Below, piece by piece: positions 22,370 through 33,987 of a DNA stretch of 64,000 bases. A model generated the notes under the pieces. The model was not told the DNA's origin, ran no database searches, and worked only from the letters and a program-made list of their open reading frames with translations. Position numbers and translations under genes: made by a program. The stretch covers positions 11,160,001 to 11,224,000 of the forward strand of contig NC_052620.1 in assembly GCF_016545825.1 (NCBI RefSeq). The letters are read 5' to 3'. The first letter of the stretch is position 1; the number at the start of each line of letters is the position of its first letter. The stretch comes from Eucalyptus grandis. Its lineage: Eukaryota > Streptophyta > Magnoliopsida > Myrtales > Myrtaceae.

Positions 22370-23300
22370 TCCTCCCCATCTTTAAAAGAATTCGTCCTCG
22401 AATTCTCGCCATCATCATCGAAGAATCTCCCACATAAGGTGTTAAATGTCGAACGTTGAAGACGTCGTGAGTCTTCATATGAGAAGGAAGATTTAATCGA
22501 TACGCATTAGGATTAATGCGCTCAAGAACTTCGAGAGGTCCAAGCTTTCGATCACTAAGCTTGTTATAAGTTCCAACGGGATGCCGTTCCGGTGGTAGAT
22601 AAGCCCAAACAAAGTCTCCAGGTTCAAAGATAACTTCACGCCACTGCTTGTCGATGTCCGTTTTATAGGATTCAGTTTTGCTCTCTAGTCTTTGGCGCAC
22701 ATCTTCATGAATTGTCTTCATTTGAGAAACAATATCATCGACTTTGCTGCTGGACTTCTCAGCAAAAGGAATTGGTGCAAGATCAAGAGCAGTGTTTGGT
22801 TGTCGACCATATATGATCATAAATGGACTATATCCAGTGCTACGGTTCTCAGCACAATTATATGCAAATTCTCCAAGTGATAACCGTGTCTCCCAAGAAC
22901 GGGATTATTATCAATCAAAGTCCTTAATAGATTTCCCAATGTTCGATTGACGACCTCGCTTGTCCATCCGTTTGGGGATGAAACACAAGTACTATATTGC
23001 AATTTAGTACCGACATTCTTCCACAGCTTGTCGCCAAAAATGACTAAGAAATTTTGTATCTCGATCCGAAGTAATGGTCTTCGGAATGCCATGCAACTTA
23101 TAGACTTCTTTGAAAAATAAGTCAGCAATACGCGAAGCATCCATAGTTTTTCGACATGGAATAAAATGTGCCATTTTGGAAAATCGATCGACAACAACAA
23201 AGATCGAATCCATACTCGTTTGTGCGTGGTAATCCAAGGACAAAGTCCATAGAGATATCCTCCCATGGGGCATGTGGAATCGGCAAAGGCAAATAAAGGC
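22257..23300 (-). pseudogene. Gypsy integrase, frameshifted, entering the LTR
   Basis: The core is read in pieces: [18 protein letters not shown] (near 23200-23150), [16 protein letters not shown] (near 23085-23040) and VVNRTLGNLLRTLID (near 22950-22905). The C-terminal part is open from 22820 to 22257 and includes PGDFVWAYLPPERHPVGTYNK, KLGPLEVLERIN and HDVFNVRHLTPY. The final 37 codons lie within the LTR and end TPWKLA. No canonical chromodomain is obvious. Confidence 0.85.
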
Positions 23301-25815
23301 CAGCATTAGTAGCTTGTCCCTTTCCAATTTGGCAACGTCGACACCTCATCACATGTCGATGTACATCACGTTTCAAATGAGGCCAAAAGTATTTGGCTGA
23401 GACGAGTTGTACAGTTTTGTCGCGCCCAAAATGTCCTTCATGGTGAACTTCATCGATCACCCGCTGCCGAAGAGAACAGTCCGGCACACATAAACGGTTT
23501 CCTTTGAAAAGAAAAGCATCACATACAGTAAAATCAGCAAGCTTCTTTTCATGTGCATCGGGAATGATCTTGGAAAAGTAGGGGTCTTCTTGATATAACT
23601 CCTTAAAGGAATCAAATCCAAGAACAGTAGAATGCATTGTAGAGAGCAAACTCTTCTTTCGACTAAGGGCATCGGCAACCTGATTCTGAGCTCCAGCCTT
23701 ATGCTTAATAATGAAAGCAAACTCTTGGATGTATTCAGCCCATTTTGCACGCCTGGAGTTAAGTTTTTGCTGTCCGGAAATATACTTCAGAGCTTCATGA
23801 TCAGTATATAAAATAAACTCTCGATGAATAAGATATGGCTGCCAATACTCAAGTGTGCGAAATAAGGCGTAGAATTCCAGATCATAGGTGCTGTAACGAA
23901 GTTTGGCACCATTCAATTTTTCACTAAAGAAGGCGATGGGTCGACCTCCTTGACTTAGAACTCCTCCTATGCCAGTACCTGATGCATCACAATGCACTTC
24001 AAAAACAAGATCAAAATTAGGCAATGCAAGTACCGGGGCTATGCTCAATTTTTCTTTGAGCTGTTCAAAACTTTTATGAGCTGCATTCGTCCATTCGAAA
24101 ACTCCCTTCTTCATGCAAGAAGTGAGTGGGGCCGCAATGGTGCTAAAATGCGCAATAAATCGTCGATAGAACGAAGCGAGGCCATGAAAACTTCGCACTT
24201 CATGCACATTTGTTGGAGTTGGCCATTCTCGAATCACCTTGATCTTAGAATCATCCACCGAAATGCCATTCTTCGAAATATGAAACCCCAAGAAAAGGAT
24301 TTGTGGTACCATAAAATAGCACTTGTCGAGAGCCGCATACATTTGTTCCTGCCTCAGCACACATAATACTTCTTGAAGATGCTGCAAGTGTTCATCAGTA
24401 GATTTGCTAAAAATCAGGATATCATCAAAATAAACAACAACAAACCTTCCCAGAAAAGGCTTCAACACCTGAGTCATAAACCTCATGAATGTCGATGGTG
24501 CATTCGATAATCCGAATGGCATGACTAGCCATTCATATAGCCCATCTTTCGTTTTGAATGCTGTCTTCCATTCATCTCCGGGTTTGATTCTAATTTGATG
24601 ATATCCACTCTTCAAATCCAGCTTTGAGAATATATTTGCACCAGAAAGTTGATCTAAGAGATCATCAAGTCGAGGAATAGGAAATCGATATTTGATGGTG
24701 ATCTTGTTGATCGCTCTACTGTCGACACACATCCTCCAAGTACCATTTTTCTTAGGCACTAAAAGAGCTGGAACAGCACACGGACTAAGGCTCTCCCTTA
24801 TAAAACCCTTATTCAATAGCTCCATAACTTGTCGATGCAATTCCTCATGTTCAGTCGGACTCATCCGGTAATGAGCGAGATTCGGCAAAGAGGCTCCGGG
24901 CAACAAGTCAATTTGATGCTGAATATCTCTCATAGGAGGGAGACCATTGGGTAAGTCCATCGGGAAGACATCCTTGAATTCTTCCAAAAGAGGTTGAACT
25001 CGATGAGGTACAACAGAGGCAACTTCATTCTTCCCACCTGTTTTATTGAGCAAAATATACAAGATACGAACTCCTTTCAAAGCATCCTTCATATCCTTCA
25101 TTGTAAGCAACGTAGGGGAGAAGGAATTCTCAACTACAGGAGTTTTCACAGGTTCCCTACTAGGTGTCAACGTAATTTTCTTGCCTCCAAATTCAAAAGA
25201 ATATGTATTTCGATAACCGTCATGTGTAGTCCTCCTATCGAATTGCCATGGTCGACCAAGAATAAGGTGACTAGCATCCATCGGCAGAACATCACACCAT
25301 ATCTTGTCATTATAAACAGAGCCAATGGACAAATTAACAAGGCATCGTTTCGAAACAATTACCTCGGCGCCTTTCTTCAACCATGACATTTTATAAGGTG
25401 TAGGGTGTGTTTTTAATTCCAACTTCAGCTTGTTTGCCGCTACTTCAGAAATTATATTCTCACAACAACCAGAGTCAATAATTAATTGACATACCTTTCC
25501 CATGATTGTGCAAGCAGAATGGAAAATATTGGTACGCAGCCACCTATCTCCAGTGTCATCTCGAGGAGTAAGAAAGATTTTCCTCACCATAAGAAGTTCG
25601 CCAGTGTCAGCATGCACTATTTGTTCATCATCCGCAGCTTCTTCATCATTATTCAACTCCTCTTCAAGTGGATCCTCAGCGTTCTCATCAGAATTATTAT
25701 CCACCAAGAAGGCTTTACCGGTTGGTCGATTCTTATTGATTCGACAATTGCTAGCACGATGACCCAACTCCCCACAAGAATAGCAACGTATTTCGGATGT
25801 AGCAGGTTGCTTCAA
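23122..25815 (-). CDS. Gypsy protease, reverse transcriptase, RNase H and integrase N-terminus
   Basis: This is an 897-codon open frame of the Gypsy polyprotein. From its start: a CCHC knuckle [14 protein letters not shown] (residues 12-25), then the aspartic protease [12 protein letters not shown] (about 112-123). The reverse transcriptase follows, with [14 protein letters not shown] and the catalytic [10 protein letters not shown] (about 470). RNase H has [21 protein letters not shown] and QVADALSRK. The integrase zinc region HHEGHFGR...CRRCQIGK is near residues 805-845. After [20 protein letters not shown] the frame is lost near 23215 and continues in other frames. The enzymes would copy element RNA in the cytoplasm, but the frameshift separates the integrase core. 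Confidence 0.92.
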   Translation of the reverse strand: MKQPATSEIRCYSCGELGHRASNCRINKNRPTGKAFLVDNNSDENAEDPLEEELNNDEEAADDEQIVHADTGELLMVRKIFLTPRDDTGDRWLRTNIFHSACTIMGKVCQLIIDSGCCENIISEVAANKLKLELKTHPTPYKMSWLKKGAEVIVSKRCLVNLSIGSVYNDKIWCDVLPMDASHLILGRPWQFDRRTTHDGYRNTYSFEFGGKKITLTPSREPVKTPVVENSFSPTLLTMKDMKDALKGVRILYILLNKTGGKNEVASVVPHRVQPLLEEFKDVFPMDLPNGLPPMRDIQHQIDLLPGASLPNLAHYRMSPTEHEELHRQVMELLNKGFIRESLSPCAVPALLVPKKNGTWRMCVDSRAINKITIKYRFPIPRLDDLLDQLSGANIFSKLDLKSGYHQIRIKPGDEWKTAFKTKDGLYEWLVMPFGLSNAPSTFMRFMTQVLKPFLGRFVVVYFDDILIFSKSTDEHLQHLQEVLCVLRQEQMYAALDKCYFMVPQILFLGFHISKNGISVDDSKIKVIREWPTPTNVHEVRSFHGLASFYRRFIAHFSTIAAPLTSCMKKGVFEWTNAAHKSFEQLKEKLSIAPVLALPNFDLVFEVHCDASGTGIGGVLSQGGRPIAFFSEKLNGAKLRYSTYDLEFYALFRTLEYWQPYLIHREFILYTDHEALKYISGQQKLNSRRAKWAEYIQEFAFIIKHKAGAQNQVADALSRKKSLLSTMHSTVLGFDSFKELYQEDPYFSKIIPDAHEKKLADFTVCDAFLFKGNRLCVPDCSLRQRVIDEVHHEGHFGRDKTVQLVSAKYFWPHLKRDVHRHVMRCRRCQIGKGQATNAGLYLPLPIPHAPWEDISMDFVLGLPRTNEYGFDLCCCRSIFQNGTFYSMSKNYGCFAYC

Positions 25816-26706
25816 AATATGGGGCTGAGTAGAAGACTTACTAGCAGATTGCGTTGTAGCCTCAGCAACTTTAGCAAAGTGCTAGTGGTGCTTTTAGTGG
25901 CTCGACTCGCCATGGTAGTTGATTGCTGTCTCCGAGAACGAGAGCGCTCCATTTTGAGTGCTCGTTGGTGTGCATCTCCTAAGTCCCAAATGTCGAGGAC
26001 TTCCAAGGCGTCTTGAATGTAAAATTGAAGACCGTTCAAGTATTTGTTCACAAGCACCTCCTCCGGATCTTGGATATTGTTACGAATCACCAACTCATTG
26101 AATTCATTGGTGTATTGGTCCACCGTTCGCGTACCTTGTTTTAGATTTTGGTACCGTTGGTAGAGCTCTCTTATATCCTTTGGGAAGAAAATATTTTTGA
26201 ATCTTGCCCTCCATCTTTCTCCACGAAGTGACTGGTGCTTTGCCAACGGCTTGGCGAGTTTGTTTTTCACGTCTCCACCAAGCAATCGCCTTGCCTCGGA
26301 ATCGCATAGCAATGATCCCAACGCGACGATTCTCCGGAACATTTCGATGCTCAAACATCTCATTCACAAGTGTTAGCCAATCAACAATTTCATCAGGAGA
26401 CTCATTACCTGTAAATTCTGGGACATCTTTCTTGACTTCCTTTTCCCAATCTGGCTCACGAATATGTTGTAAACGATGTCGAACATGCCTCCGACCGTGA
26501 ATAGATTGAACACTCTCCGAAGAGGAAGAGTCACCATGGGAATCTTCAGTCCTGGAACGGGGTGGAGAATTATTTGCTTCAGCCCTCAAACGCTGAACTT
26601 CTTGCGTCAATTCATCAATTTGTTGTTGCATATTCTCAGCGAGTGTATGCAATTCATTGAGGGGAACGGTTCTGCCGCCACGTCGCCTAGCTTGTCTTGG
26701 AGGCAT
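25812..26706 (-). pseudogene. Gypsy gag, frameshifted
   Basis: Gag starts at ATG 26706 (MPPRQARRRGG), 17 bases inside the primer site. It has a coiled-coil-like stretch (ENMQQQIDELTQEVQRLRAE) and the retrotransposon gag core VGIIAMRFRGKAIAWW. A frameshift near 26170-26190 moves the reading to ELYQRYQNLKQGTRTVDQY and LVNKYLNGL. A second shift near 25880 leads into the pol frame. Confidence 0.88.
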
Positions 26707-26722
26707 TTTCCTCTCCTCCAAA

Positions 26723-26734
26723 GCTCTGATACCA
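26723..26734 (-). other. Gypsy primer-binding site
   Basis: The minus strand reads TGGTATCAGAGC, matching the 3' end of initiator tRNA-Met, two bases inside the 5' LTR. Confidence 0.9.
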
Positions 26735-26736
26735 AA

Positions 26737-27498
26737 TGATGCAAGCCTAGGGGAGGCTTTCTCAAACAATAGGATCGGGAGAGTGACTCGCACACGGAAA
26801 CAGGACAAACAGGAATTTCAGCACTGCGCGAGCTCAGGAGAACAGTCGTATCTTTGTCGATACAGATCGGATTGACCTGATTCCAAAGCCAAATGAACAA
26901 AGACTTCTGGATCTACAATTTATATGTTTTGGGTTTTCTGAAATAAGCACTGTAGGATGGTCGAAATTGGGTTGGAAATAACGAACAGAATAGGAAAAGA
27001 TAGAAACTTCTTTGGTTGCTCTTCTAGGCCTCCAAGGAAGTTGAAAGGGACACCAATTCTTCTAGATCAATGACTGCAACTCTTCAAGGATGCAGGTTTC
27101 GAAAAGCTCCGACTCTTCAAGGACGGAGTGAAAACTCTTCTAGGTTTTCAAGGGTTGAACTCTTCAAGGTTCATGATACTTGCTTCAAGCAAAGCTTTTC
27201 ATTAATCAAAAGTTGTCTCCTTTCTCTACAAGAGATTGGATGGCTTATATCATCAAGAAAATAAAAACAGAGCGTTGAAACTAGGAGAAATAAAGACAAA
27301 GCGTTGAAACTAGGAGAAATAAAAACGGAGCATTGAAAATAGGAGAAATAGTAAAGAGCATGGAAACTATAAACTAGTAAAAGCGTTATGCGAGCTTCCA
27401 AGGTGTTTTATGTCGATATAGCTTCTCGGTTTCGTCGAGCTTGAATGCGGCCCGACCTTCTTGGTCGGGAAAGCTGGTCTTCAATGCGGGCTGCATCA
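26737..27498 (-). repeat. 5' LTR of the Gypsy element
   Basis: It pairs with 21611-22369. It ends GGGCTGCATCA, followed by the target duplication ATAAG at 27499-27503. Confidence 0.95.
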
Positions 27499-27503
27499 AT
27501 AAG

Positions 27504-27620
27504 CAGGAATAGTTGCATGCTTCCAGACCTGCGGATTGAGGGCCTACAGTAGACACGGATGTGGCTCAGTGTAAGAAACCGTAGGTATTGTAATTTTGTC
27601 CAGGGCTAAGCCGATGGCTT
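27504..27620 (+). pseudogene. KIN-14 kinesin (KCA/KAC type) fragment, downstream part
   Basis: The reading of SIPEDDK at 21590-21610 continues here as QE. After in-frame stops it reaches GPTVDTDVAQ (27548-27577) and a decayed stretch resembling the following NVLQFN of the family. The agreement across the insertion supports both the gene identity and the reading of the Gypsy element as a clean insertion. Later parts of the kinesin C-terminus are not visible. Confidence 0.55.
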
Positions 27621-28199
27621 CTTCAATGTAAAGATGAGATTACTGTATAGCTCGATTCTTGGGGGATCTGTTGGAGCGATAATTATGTGGCCTAAGCAGC
27701 TGTTTCACCCAATGTGCTAAATTCTAATGTCTCATGTCTCATGTCATGAGCATGTGACCTTTCCAAATTGAGAGATCACCTTGAGTGATTTGTCGTTCAG
27801 CAATTACATTCAAATGGTTACCTTGTGTGGTTATTTAGAAAACAGCTTATTGGGGCTTGGCCCATGTAGAGCATGTCTTATGGAATATGTGGTTCTTTTC
27901 TTGGAGAATTTGGTAGTTGAATGTATCCATACAAGATTCGTTTTCAAATCATAATGGCCGGCAGCAATTGAGGGGGAATTTTATGGTCCCACAGTCGAGG
28001 TGCAGGCCATCCACGCCTTACTATTCGAGCTGGATTTGGGGGATTGATCCCGTAAAATTCAGAAATTGTTGATCTTCGGTTTTGTTGTTTGGAAGCTGTC
28101 AACCTTTTTTTTTTGGTCGGTATAATAATAGGCCTAGTTGGTTGGCGGTAAAATGCCAATCAAACTGCCAACAACCACTTTCTAATTTCACCCTAGATC
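27621..28199. other. Intergenic DNA, nothing recognised
   Basis: Only short frames and a T tract (28107-28114) are seen. Confidence 0.5.
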
Positions 28200-28258
28200 A
28201 ACAATTGTTTGGAAGTTCTTACCAAAAAAAAAAAAAAAAAAAACAATTGTTTGGAAGT
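28200..28258 (+). mobile_element. Very short LINE-type insertion with 17-bp target duplication
   Basis: AACAATTGTTTGGAAGT occurs at 28200-28216 and again at 28242-28258. The 25 bases between are TCTTACC followed by a poly(A) run. This is the structure of a target-primed insertion reduced to tail and seven bases. Confidence 0.85.
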
Positions 28259-30337
28259 AGGTAATGATGTTAATAATATTCTATCTCTTGTGACTTAGAC
28301 GGGGACGAGTAGTTGTCAAGCAATTTTTTCACTTTGTTAGAAATTTAACAGCGATTGGTTAAGGAGCAATGACATCATAAGTACATGAAACTTTGCATTT
28401 TTACATGGGTATACAAACTACTATTTTTTCAATCAAATATCTCAATTTTCCCAATCTGGCTCAATGTGAGGTACTTGTTACATAAGTAGTCATATCATGT
28501 GATTTTATTGAAACGACAGTAATGAAAAAAGAGAGATAATACTTACTAGGATGATCTTAGCTATCAAATATGCCTCTGTTTACTCGACATTTTCTCCAAA
28601 GGACACTATTGGACGTTAACGTGGGTTATTACTGTCTATTTGACGACATTGGTGTCCATTTTAGCATTTCCCCACCACTAATTTTAGCGGAGGTTTCGAA
28701 TTGATTCATATTTGAAAATTTGAGATAAAGACCAACAATGAAATTTAGATACTCAAATGTAAAACACGCAAAAGTTCAAATATTTACCTTATCACCCCCT
28801 TAATTTTATGAACACGTGAAACTGTCTCGATTTTTAGTGTGCCTAACAATGAAATTCTACTATTTATTTAGAGTCCGATTGTTTGAAGGAAAACTATTTT
28901 TGGAAATTTTTTTTATAGATTTTTTGGTACTTGGATGATGGAAGACTAAATGATTTATGAAAAACATCTTCCATGATATTCTCTTATGATAAGGAGGAAA
29001 TCATGTTCTCTAAACTCATTGTTTTTTTTTTTTGGGGGGGAGGTTAAAACAAAGCTTGTGATTTGACATGAGTCTTAGTAAATAATTTAATCGTAACTAG
29101 TAACCTGGAATTGATCAAGTACGTATCTTCAGTAAGCGGTGGATGAAAAAAAAAAAAGAGTTGACAACTCAAAACTATTTTCTAATACAATCAGAAAAAA
29201 ATTGGTAAGTTGCTCTGATTAAGCTTGGTAATTAATTTGCATAAGAGCTAGTAATATGTTTGACGAGTCGGGTAAAAGCTACGCAAATAAAATGTTAGTG
29301 ATTTAATACGAAAGTCAATAATTTACAACAAAATTGCAGACAAAAAGCAATTTATGGGTTTTCTTATTGCCATCTATAACCCCAAAACGATTTTAGATTT
29401 ACGAAAAATATTTATCTAAACCCCACCCTGAAAGCCTCCCAAGCGGAGTAGGGTTTTCCTTCCGTTCCCTAGCTCTAACGGCTACATTTCAAACTCATCG
29501 TAGTTGCCTTGGTCATCTTCCTCTTCCTCCTCTGTATCTGGATGAGAGAGAGAGAGAGAGAGGGCATGTCTCCTTCTTCGATCGTACACGAGAGTTGCCT
29601 CAATCGCCGTAGTTGCAGTTCTCCTTCAATCCCCTGGCCTCTCCCTCTTTCCATCTTCGGCTTCTTCCCCACCAAACCGGCTCTCTCTGGTGTGAGGTGC
29701 GTTCCGAGACACCCCCAATTCCCCAGTGATTGAAACGTGCTCGATTTGAGTTTGAAGATGATCTGGATGCGAGGACCCATCTTGCATTTTCTGAACTTTT
29801 TTTCTGTTTGTCTCTTGGGTTTCGCGCTCGCATGGTCAGTGAGCCGGAAAGCTTCCGTGCGCCATGGCCTGATGGCGGCGGAAATAATTCAGCGGCGGAC
29901 ATTGCCTACTGAAAAGCTCAAGCGACTATATATCGGGTTTGCTATAACCTTCCCCTGTTCTGACATGGTCATTTGTGAGTCCCCTTCTTCGGAGGAACCT
30001 CAAGGCACGGCTGGATTTCTTCGATTTTAATGATATGCTATTTGTTAGGGCTTGTGGAGTACTTGTTCGACATTAAATTAATATTAGAGTAAATGCATGA
30101 AGCAAACGTTGAAAACTCTCTCTTCAAAACTTCTCCATGGAAAGCGACATTGTGCAAACAAAAAGCACAAAATCTTCTCAACGATGACTTGTCAAACAAG
30201 CAGTTGATCACTTTTATGGATATCTAGAGTAAGCGCGAAAAAATGAACCTGACCCTGAAATGAAAATTTGTGAATTCAAAAATAAAGTCAGAGCCAAGGG
30301 GGAAGAGATTTAATTTTCTGATTGTTATAATTTTCAA
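28259..30337. other. Intergenic DNA with GC-richer island
   Basis: 28259-29400 is AT-rich with nothing recognised. 29400-30030 is richer in GC, with a GA run at 29546-29562. It holds several overlapping open frames of 60-101 codons on both strands (for example 29737-30030 plus and 29475-29780 minus). None has a motif I know. It could be a 5' region of a decayed gene, but I do not call one. Confidence 0.4.
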
Positions 30338-30694
30338 GGGATAAGTACCAAAAATCTTAAAACTTATCATGAAAGTGCGATTCAAATTCTAAAACTTTCA
30401 AAAAGTATAATTAAATCGTAAAACTTATTATAAAAGTACAATCAATTCCTAAAATTTTAAAAGTGTAATTGAGTTCTAAAACTTGTTATGAAAGTACAAT
30501 TGCGTCTTAAAATTTTCAAAAGTGTAATCAACTAAAGACTTGATTGAATCATTTTGATAAGTTTTCAGATTTAATTATACTTTTTAAAAGTTTTAGAACT
30601 CAACTGCACTTTCATGATAAGTCTCAAGACTTAATTATATTTTTTAAAGTTTTAAAACTCAATTATACTTTAAGATTTTCAATGCACTTATCCC
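30338..30694. mobile_element. Small foldback element (MULE-like MITE)
   Basis: The two halves are inverted repeats: GGGATAAGTACC at the left and TGCACTTATCCC at the right. Internal motifs (AAAACTTATCATGAAAGTGC and its complement) recur in both arms. The flanks AATTTTCAA (30329-30337) and AATTTTTAA (30695-30703) form a 9-bp target duplication with one mismatch, the length typical of Mutator-like elements. Confidence 0.75.
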
Positions 30695-30703
30695 AATTTT
30701 TAA

Positions 30704-31438
30704 TTATCAAGTGCCCAGTGCCTATCTTTGACTCTCCTCCCAAGCTCCCACAGTTGGGTTGATTACATTAACACAAATCAGTTGGTCGACTTATTCTCAT
30801 TAGTGACTGAACATCGAGTACTGTTTTACTAGAAATCTCTGGCAGATCTTCTAGCGACCTACAAGCTTGTTGCTATGTTCTATTCTAATTAAAGGAATTT
30901 CATATGATAAGAACCATTGACATTGGTCCTGTAGATCTTGCTGACTTGTAATCGAGTCTAGGGTAACACGTTTGAACAGCTTCTCTAACCTGAGGTTGTT
31001 AAGCTATTCTGTAGCAAGTCTACTTTTGCCTCATGGGCATCTATATAAAGCTGATTTCAACCTGCGTTAGGTCCAAGTGACAGCATCTTTTAAATCAAAT
31101 AATGGTGAGGTTACTTTTCTGCCCAAAGACCGATGAAGAGCAAAAACAATATCTTTCTCAATTTCTGTTTGTTGCTAGCAAAATTGATTTCAAAGGCTGT
31201 ACCAGGGTCATCAAAATATGTTATTTTGTGATTTCCTCATTTATTTTATTGGTTTTCCTTACAATCCCGTGATTTTAATGTTTGTAATATTTATGACCAA
31301 CTTATAGTTCAACAACCTTCGACTCTTCACTTATTCTCCGCGATGCAGATTGACATTGCAGCCACTGTAGCTCTCCTCTTCAATGTACCAGTACCCAAAA
31401 AAAGATAAAAAATATCGGAGTTGTCATCCCACATGCTC

Positions 31439-31469
<31 letters not shown>

Positions 31470-32123
31470 TCTCTCGCGTTGGGATTGATCGTCTGTGTAC
31501 ATAAATATTGCTGACAGAGTAAACATAATGCTTGTTCTGCATTGGTTTTGGCCCATTAATACTATTGGAGATGCACTGATTTATTTTCTTCTTGAGTTAA
31601 GTCTACCCTGTCATGGACATGCATGGCTCAACAAGTCAAACAATTTTCAGATACTACGAATTTCAATAATCACTATATTTACTAATCAACTGCTGGATCA
31701 TCAGGTCAAGCATTTCTCCCCATATTGGCTGTGTCCAATGAGATTTTCCTTGGTGCAGATAGATGAACTGATCTCGAGTCTTTCAAATTTAAGAAGGCTA
31801 TTTTCAACTTACCCATCAAATGATAAATTGTGTATTCACATCCACATCCTTATGCTGTATAATCCCGCAAAGGTAGAGCGAAGGATGGCCAGAGGCCGAT
31901 GATGGAGCTCCAGTGATGAGGAGAAGTAATTGATAGTGTAGTACCGGGATGTTCTTTGCATAAGGTTTAGGCCCATAATTGCTTAATTCATCCGTTACAA
32001 GCATTTAGTTAGAAGATTGAAAGTGAATAGAAAGAAACGTTGACCAAAAAGAGGTGAGGGTTCGAGTTTTGGGTAAGGGGGGACTGACATACGATGGGCT
32101 GAAGAAAGAAGATAAAAATAAAA
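30704..32123. other. Intergenic DNA, no gene recognised
   Basis: It contains a CT microsatellite (31436-31475). A 135-codon plus frame at 31495-31902 and a 62-codon minus frame at 31816-32004 have no recognised motif and no clear support. Confidence 0.4.
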
Positions 32124-32784
32124 GAGATAAGTTCTTTAGGAGTTTGAAAACTTGTTATAAGAATGTAATTGAGTCATAAAACTTGAAAAAACTATAATTA
32201 TGTTCTAAAACTTGTCAAATAAGTATAATCAAGTCCTAAAGTGAACACCATCGATTTATATAACGGAAAAAGCTTATGTGGCATTTTAAAATTAATTTCT
32301 TTCTCCTAGTTGGCATTTTTATTGTTTTATTTTTAAAATATTATTTAAATATGATTAAAAACTAAACAAAAAGCTAAAATTTTTATTAACAAACAAAACT
32401 AGAGAGAGAAAGAGAGAGAGAGAGAGAAGTGCAGGGCAGGGCCACGCCGGTGAGTCCACTACCGCCGCCACCCATTGTCGGCCCTAGGCAAGGGTGGCCG
32501 GCCCTGCCAATCTCGGGAGGCCTTGCCATCCCCAAGTGAGGGTTAATGACCCTTGCTCGGGCTCGGGCACAAGCTCAGGCTCGAGCTCGGTCACCTAGAT
32601 CTAGGTGATGCTTGCGCCGCTCGAGCCTAGCGAGCATCGCTAACCTCACCGCCCCGCCCGGGTCGGCGAGGCTCATTGACGATAGCTGACGTTGCCCAGA
32701 TTTTGGTGGATATTGAGATTGGCCTCTTCGGTGATGGGTGGCGGCGGCAACAGTACCCATTGGTGTGGCCTTACCCTGCCCTTC

Positions 32785-32834
<50 letters not shown>

Positions 32835-33092
32835 TGTTTTTCAATAAAATTTTAGCTTTTTATTTATTTGTCTTTTAATCTGATTTGAATAAGATTTAAC
32901 AAAGAAAACAATAAAAATACCAACGAAGAGAGAGAAATTATTTTAAAATGCCACTTTAGCATTTTCTGTTATATAAATTGACGGTGTTAACTTTAAGACT
33001 TTATTGTACCTATTTGATAAGTTTTAGGATTTAATTGCACTTTTTAGTTGCACTTTCATGATAAGTTTTATGACTCCTACTGAACTTATCTC
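32124..33092. mobile_element. Large foldback element with GC-rich core
   Basis: Long inverted arms begin GAGATAAGTTC at the left and end GAACTTATCTC at the right. They stay matched for about 280 bp each, for example GGCATTTTAAAATTAATTTC against its complement near 32950-32930, ending in GA and CT microsatellites. Between them lies a GC-rich core (about 32430-32785), itself partly palindromic. The ends resemble the element at 30338-30694. An AT-rich AAATAAAA at both sides (32116, 33094) may be the target duplication, but low complexity makes this uncertain. Confidence 0.75.
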
Positions 33093-33529
33093 CAAATAAA
33101 AACATAAAAAAAGATTTAAAAAATTAAAAATTGAAAAATTGGTTAAAGAAATTGGCCTTAATTTATTTTTATTTATTATTATTATTATTTTGGGTTAGAG
33201 AAATTGGCATTGATCAGGTTGTTAGATTGTAGTATTACAATTAGTTTAGCTTCATTTAAATAGTACACACATGATTCGGGATAAGTCATGATTTTCTCTA
33301 GTTTATATAAAAAAAAAATTAGTTTCTATTTGAATTAAGCTCATGCGGAATTAATTATGTATTCACAAGTTGTCATGATTAGAAAATTGACAATATAATT
33401 TCACAAATTAAAATTGATAACATTTTCCAAGCAAAGTTACAGTAAGGTGCATGATAAAATGATATTTCGTTGGGTGTAATTGAGCATCTATAATGTGAAA
33501 TTGATGAGAGACATGATAAATATAAAAGT
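33093..33529. other. AT-rich spacer
   Basis: It has low-complexity ATT repeats near 33165-33190. No gene is seen. Confidence 0.5.
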
Positions 33530-33748
33530 AGTTTTGTCACACCCCAGACCTTTCCTTGCCACGGGAATGCAATATCCGCGGGATTAATTTGCGATGTCCC
33601 GAGAGGCATCACTGTCCCGTTACTTTTATCTTTCAATTAAAAATATGTGGAAGCGTTAACTATAACACCCATTCGACAAACTCTATATAGATAGTAAGGA
33701 AAACACATATACAAACATGTTTCATTAGGATCGGAAAATTGTGTTTAC

Positions 33749-33987
33749 AATCCTGCTTAGTTAATCACTAGGGTTTGCCCCAGTGGCCACTCTTCCAATA
33801 TGGAAGGGGGAGGTGGGGGATTCGAATCCCCACCTTCTCAAGAGGTTGGGGGTGGGGACGATATAGTTTTAGGAGTGGGTTTTGACTCCCACACCCTGCA
33901 ATGAGACAGGACAAAAGTTTGAGAGTGAGAGTTAAAGTAGAAATAGAGTAGGACCGATAAAAAAAAGAAGAAAAATCCTGCTTAGTT
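33749..33987 (+). mobile_element. tRNA-derived SINE with 14-bp target duplication
   Basis: AATCCTGCTTAGTT flanks the body (33749-33762 and 33974-33987). The body (33763-33973) has a box A-like segment, GCCCCAGTGG, near 33776. A perfect box B, GATTCGAATCC, lies near 33810, and the end is A-rich. It is nested in the solo LTR. Confidence 0.9.

Larger units (their letters stand above)
21611..27498 (-). mobile_element. Gypsy LTR retrotransposon, CRM-like, structurally complete
   Basis: The LTRs lie at 21611-22369 and 26737-27498. A perfect 5-bp target duplication, ATAAG, flanks the element (21606-21610 and 27499-27503). A tRNA-Met primer site (minus strand, 26734-26723) and a purine tract (minus strand, 22388-22370) abut the LTRs. 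Order on the minus strand is gag, protease, RT, RNase H, integrase, the Gypsy order. The last reading frame continues past the purine tract and about 110 bases into the 3' LTR (stop at 22257). This arrangement is described for centromeric CRM-lineage elements. Frameshifts in gag and near 23215 in pol suggest it is inactive. It split a kinesin-like gene. Confidence 0.93.

Noticed and set aside
25486..26739. Plus-strand open frames of 86-176 codons
   Set aside because: They are antisense to gag and the start of pol in the Gypsy element, whose minus-strand frames carry clear motifs.
29475..30030. Possible 5' exon of a host gene
   Set aside because: Composition is gene-like and there are open frames on both strands, but none contains a motif I recognise and no splice-consistent continuation is found.
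33776..33820. Possible tRNA gene
   Set aside because: Box A and box B are present, but the segment is part of a SINE with a target duplication and an A-rich tail. No full cloverleaf is evident.
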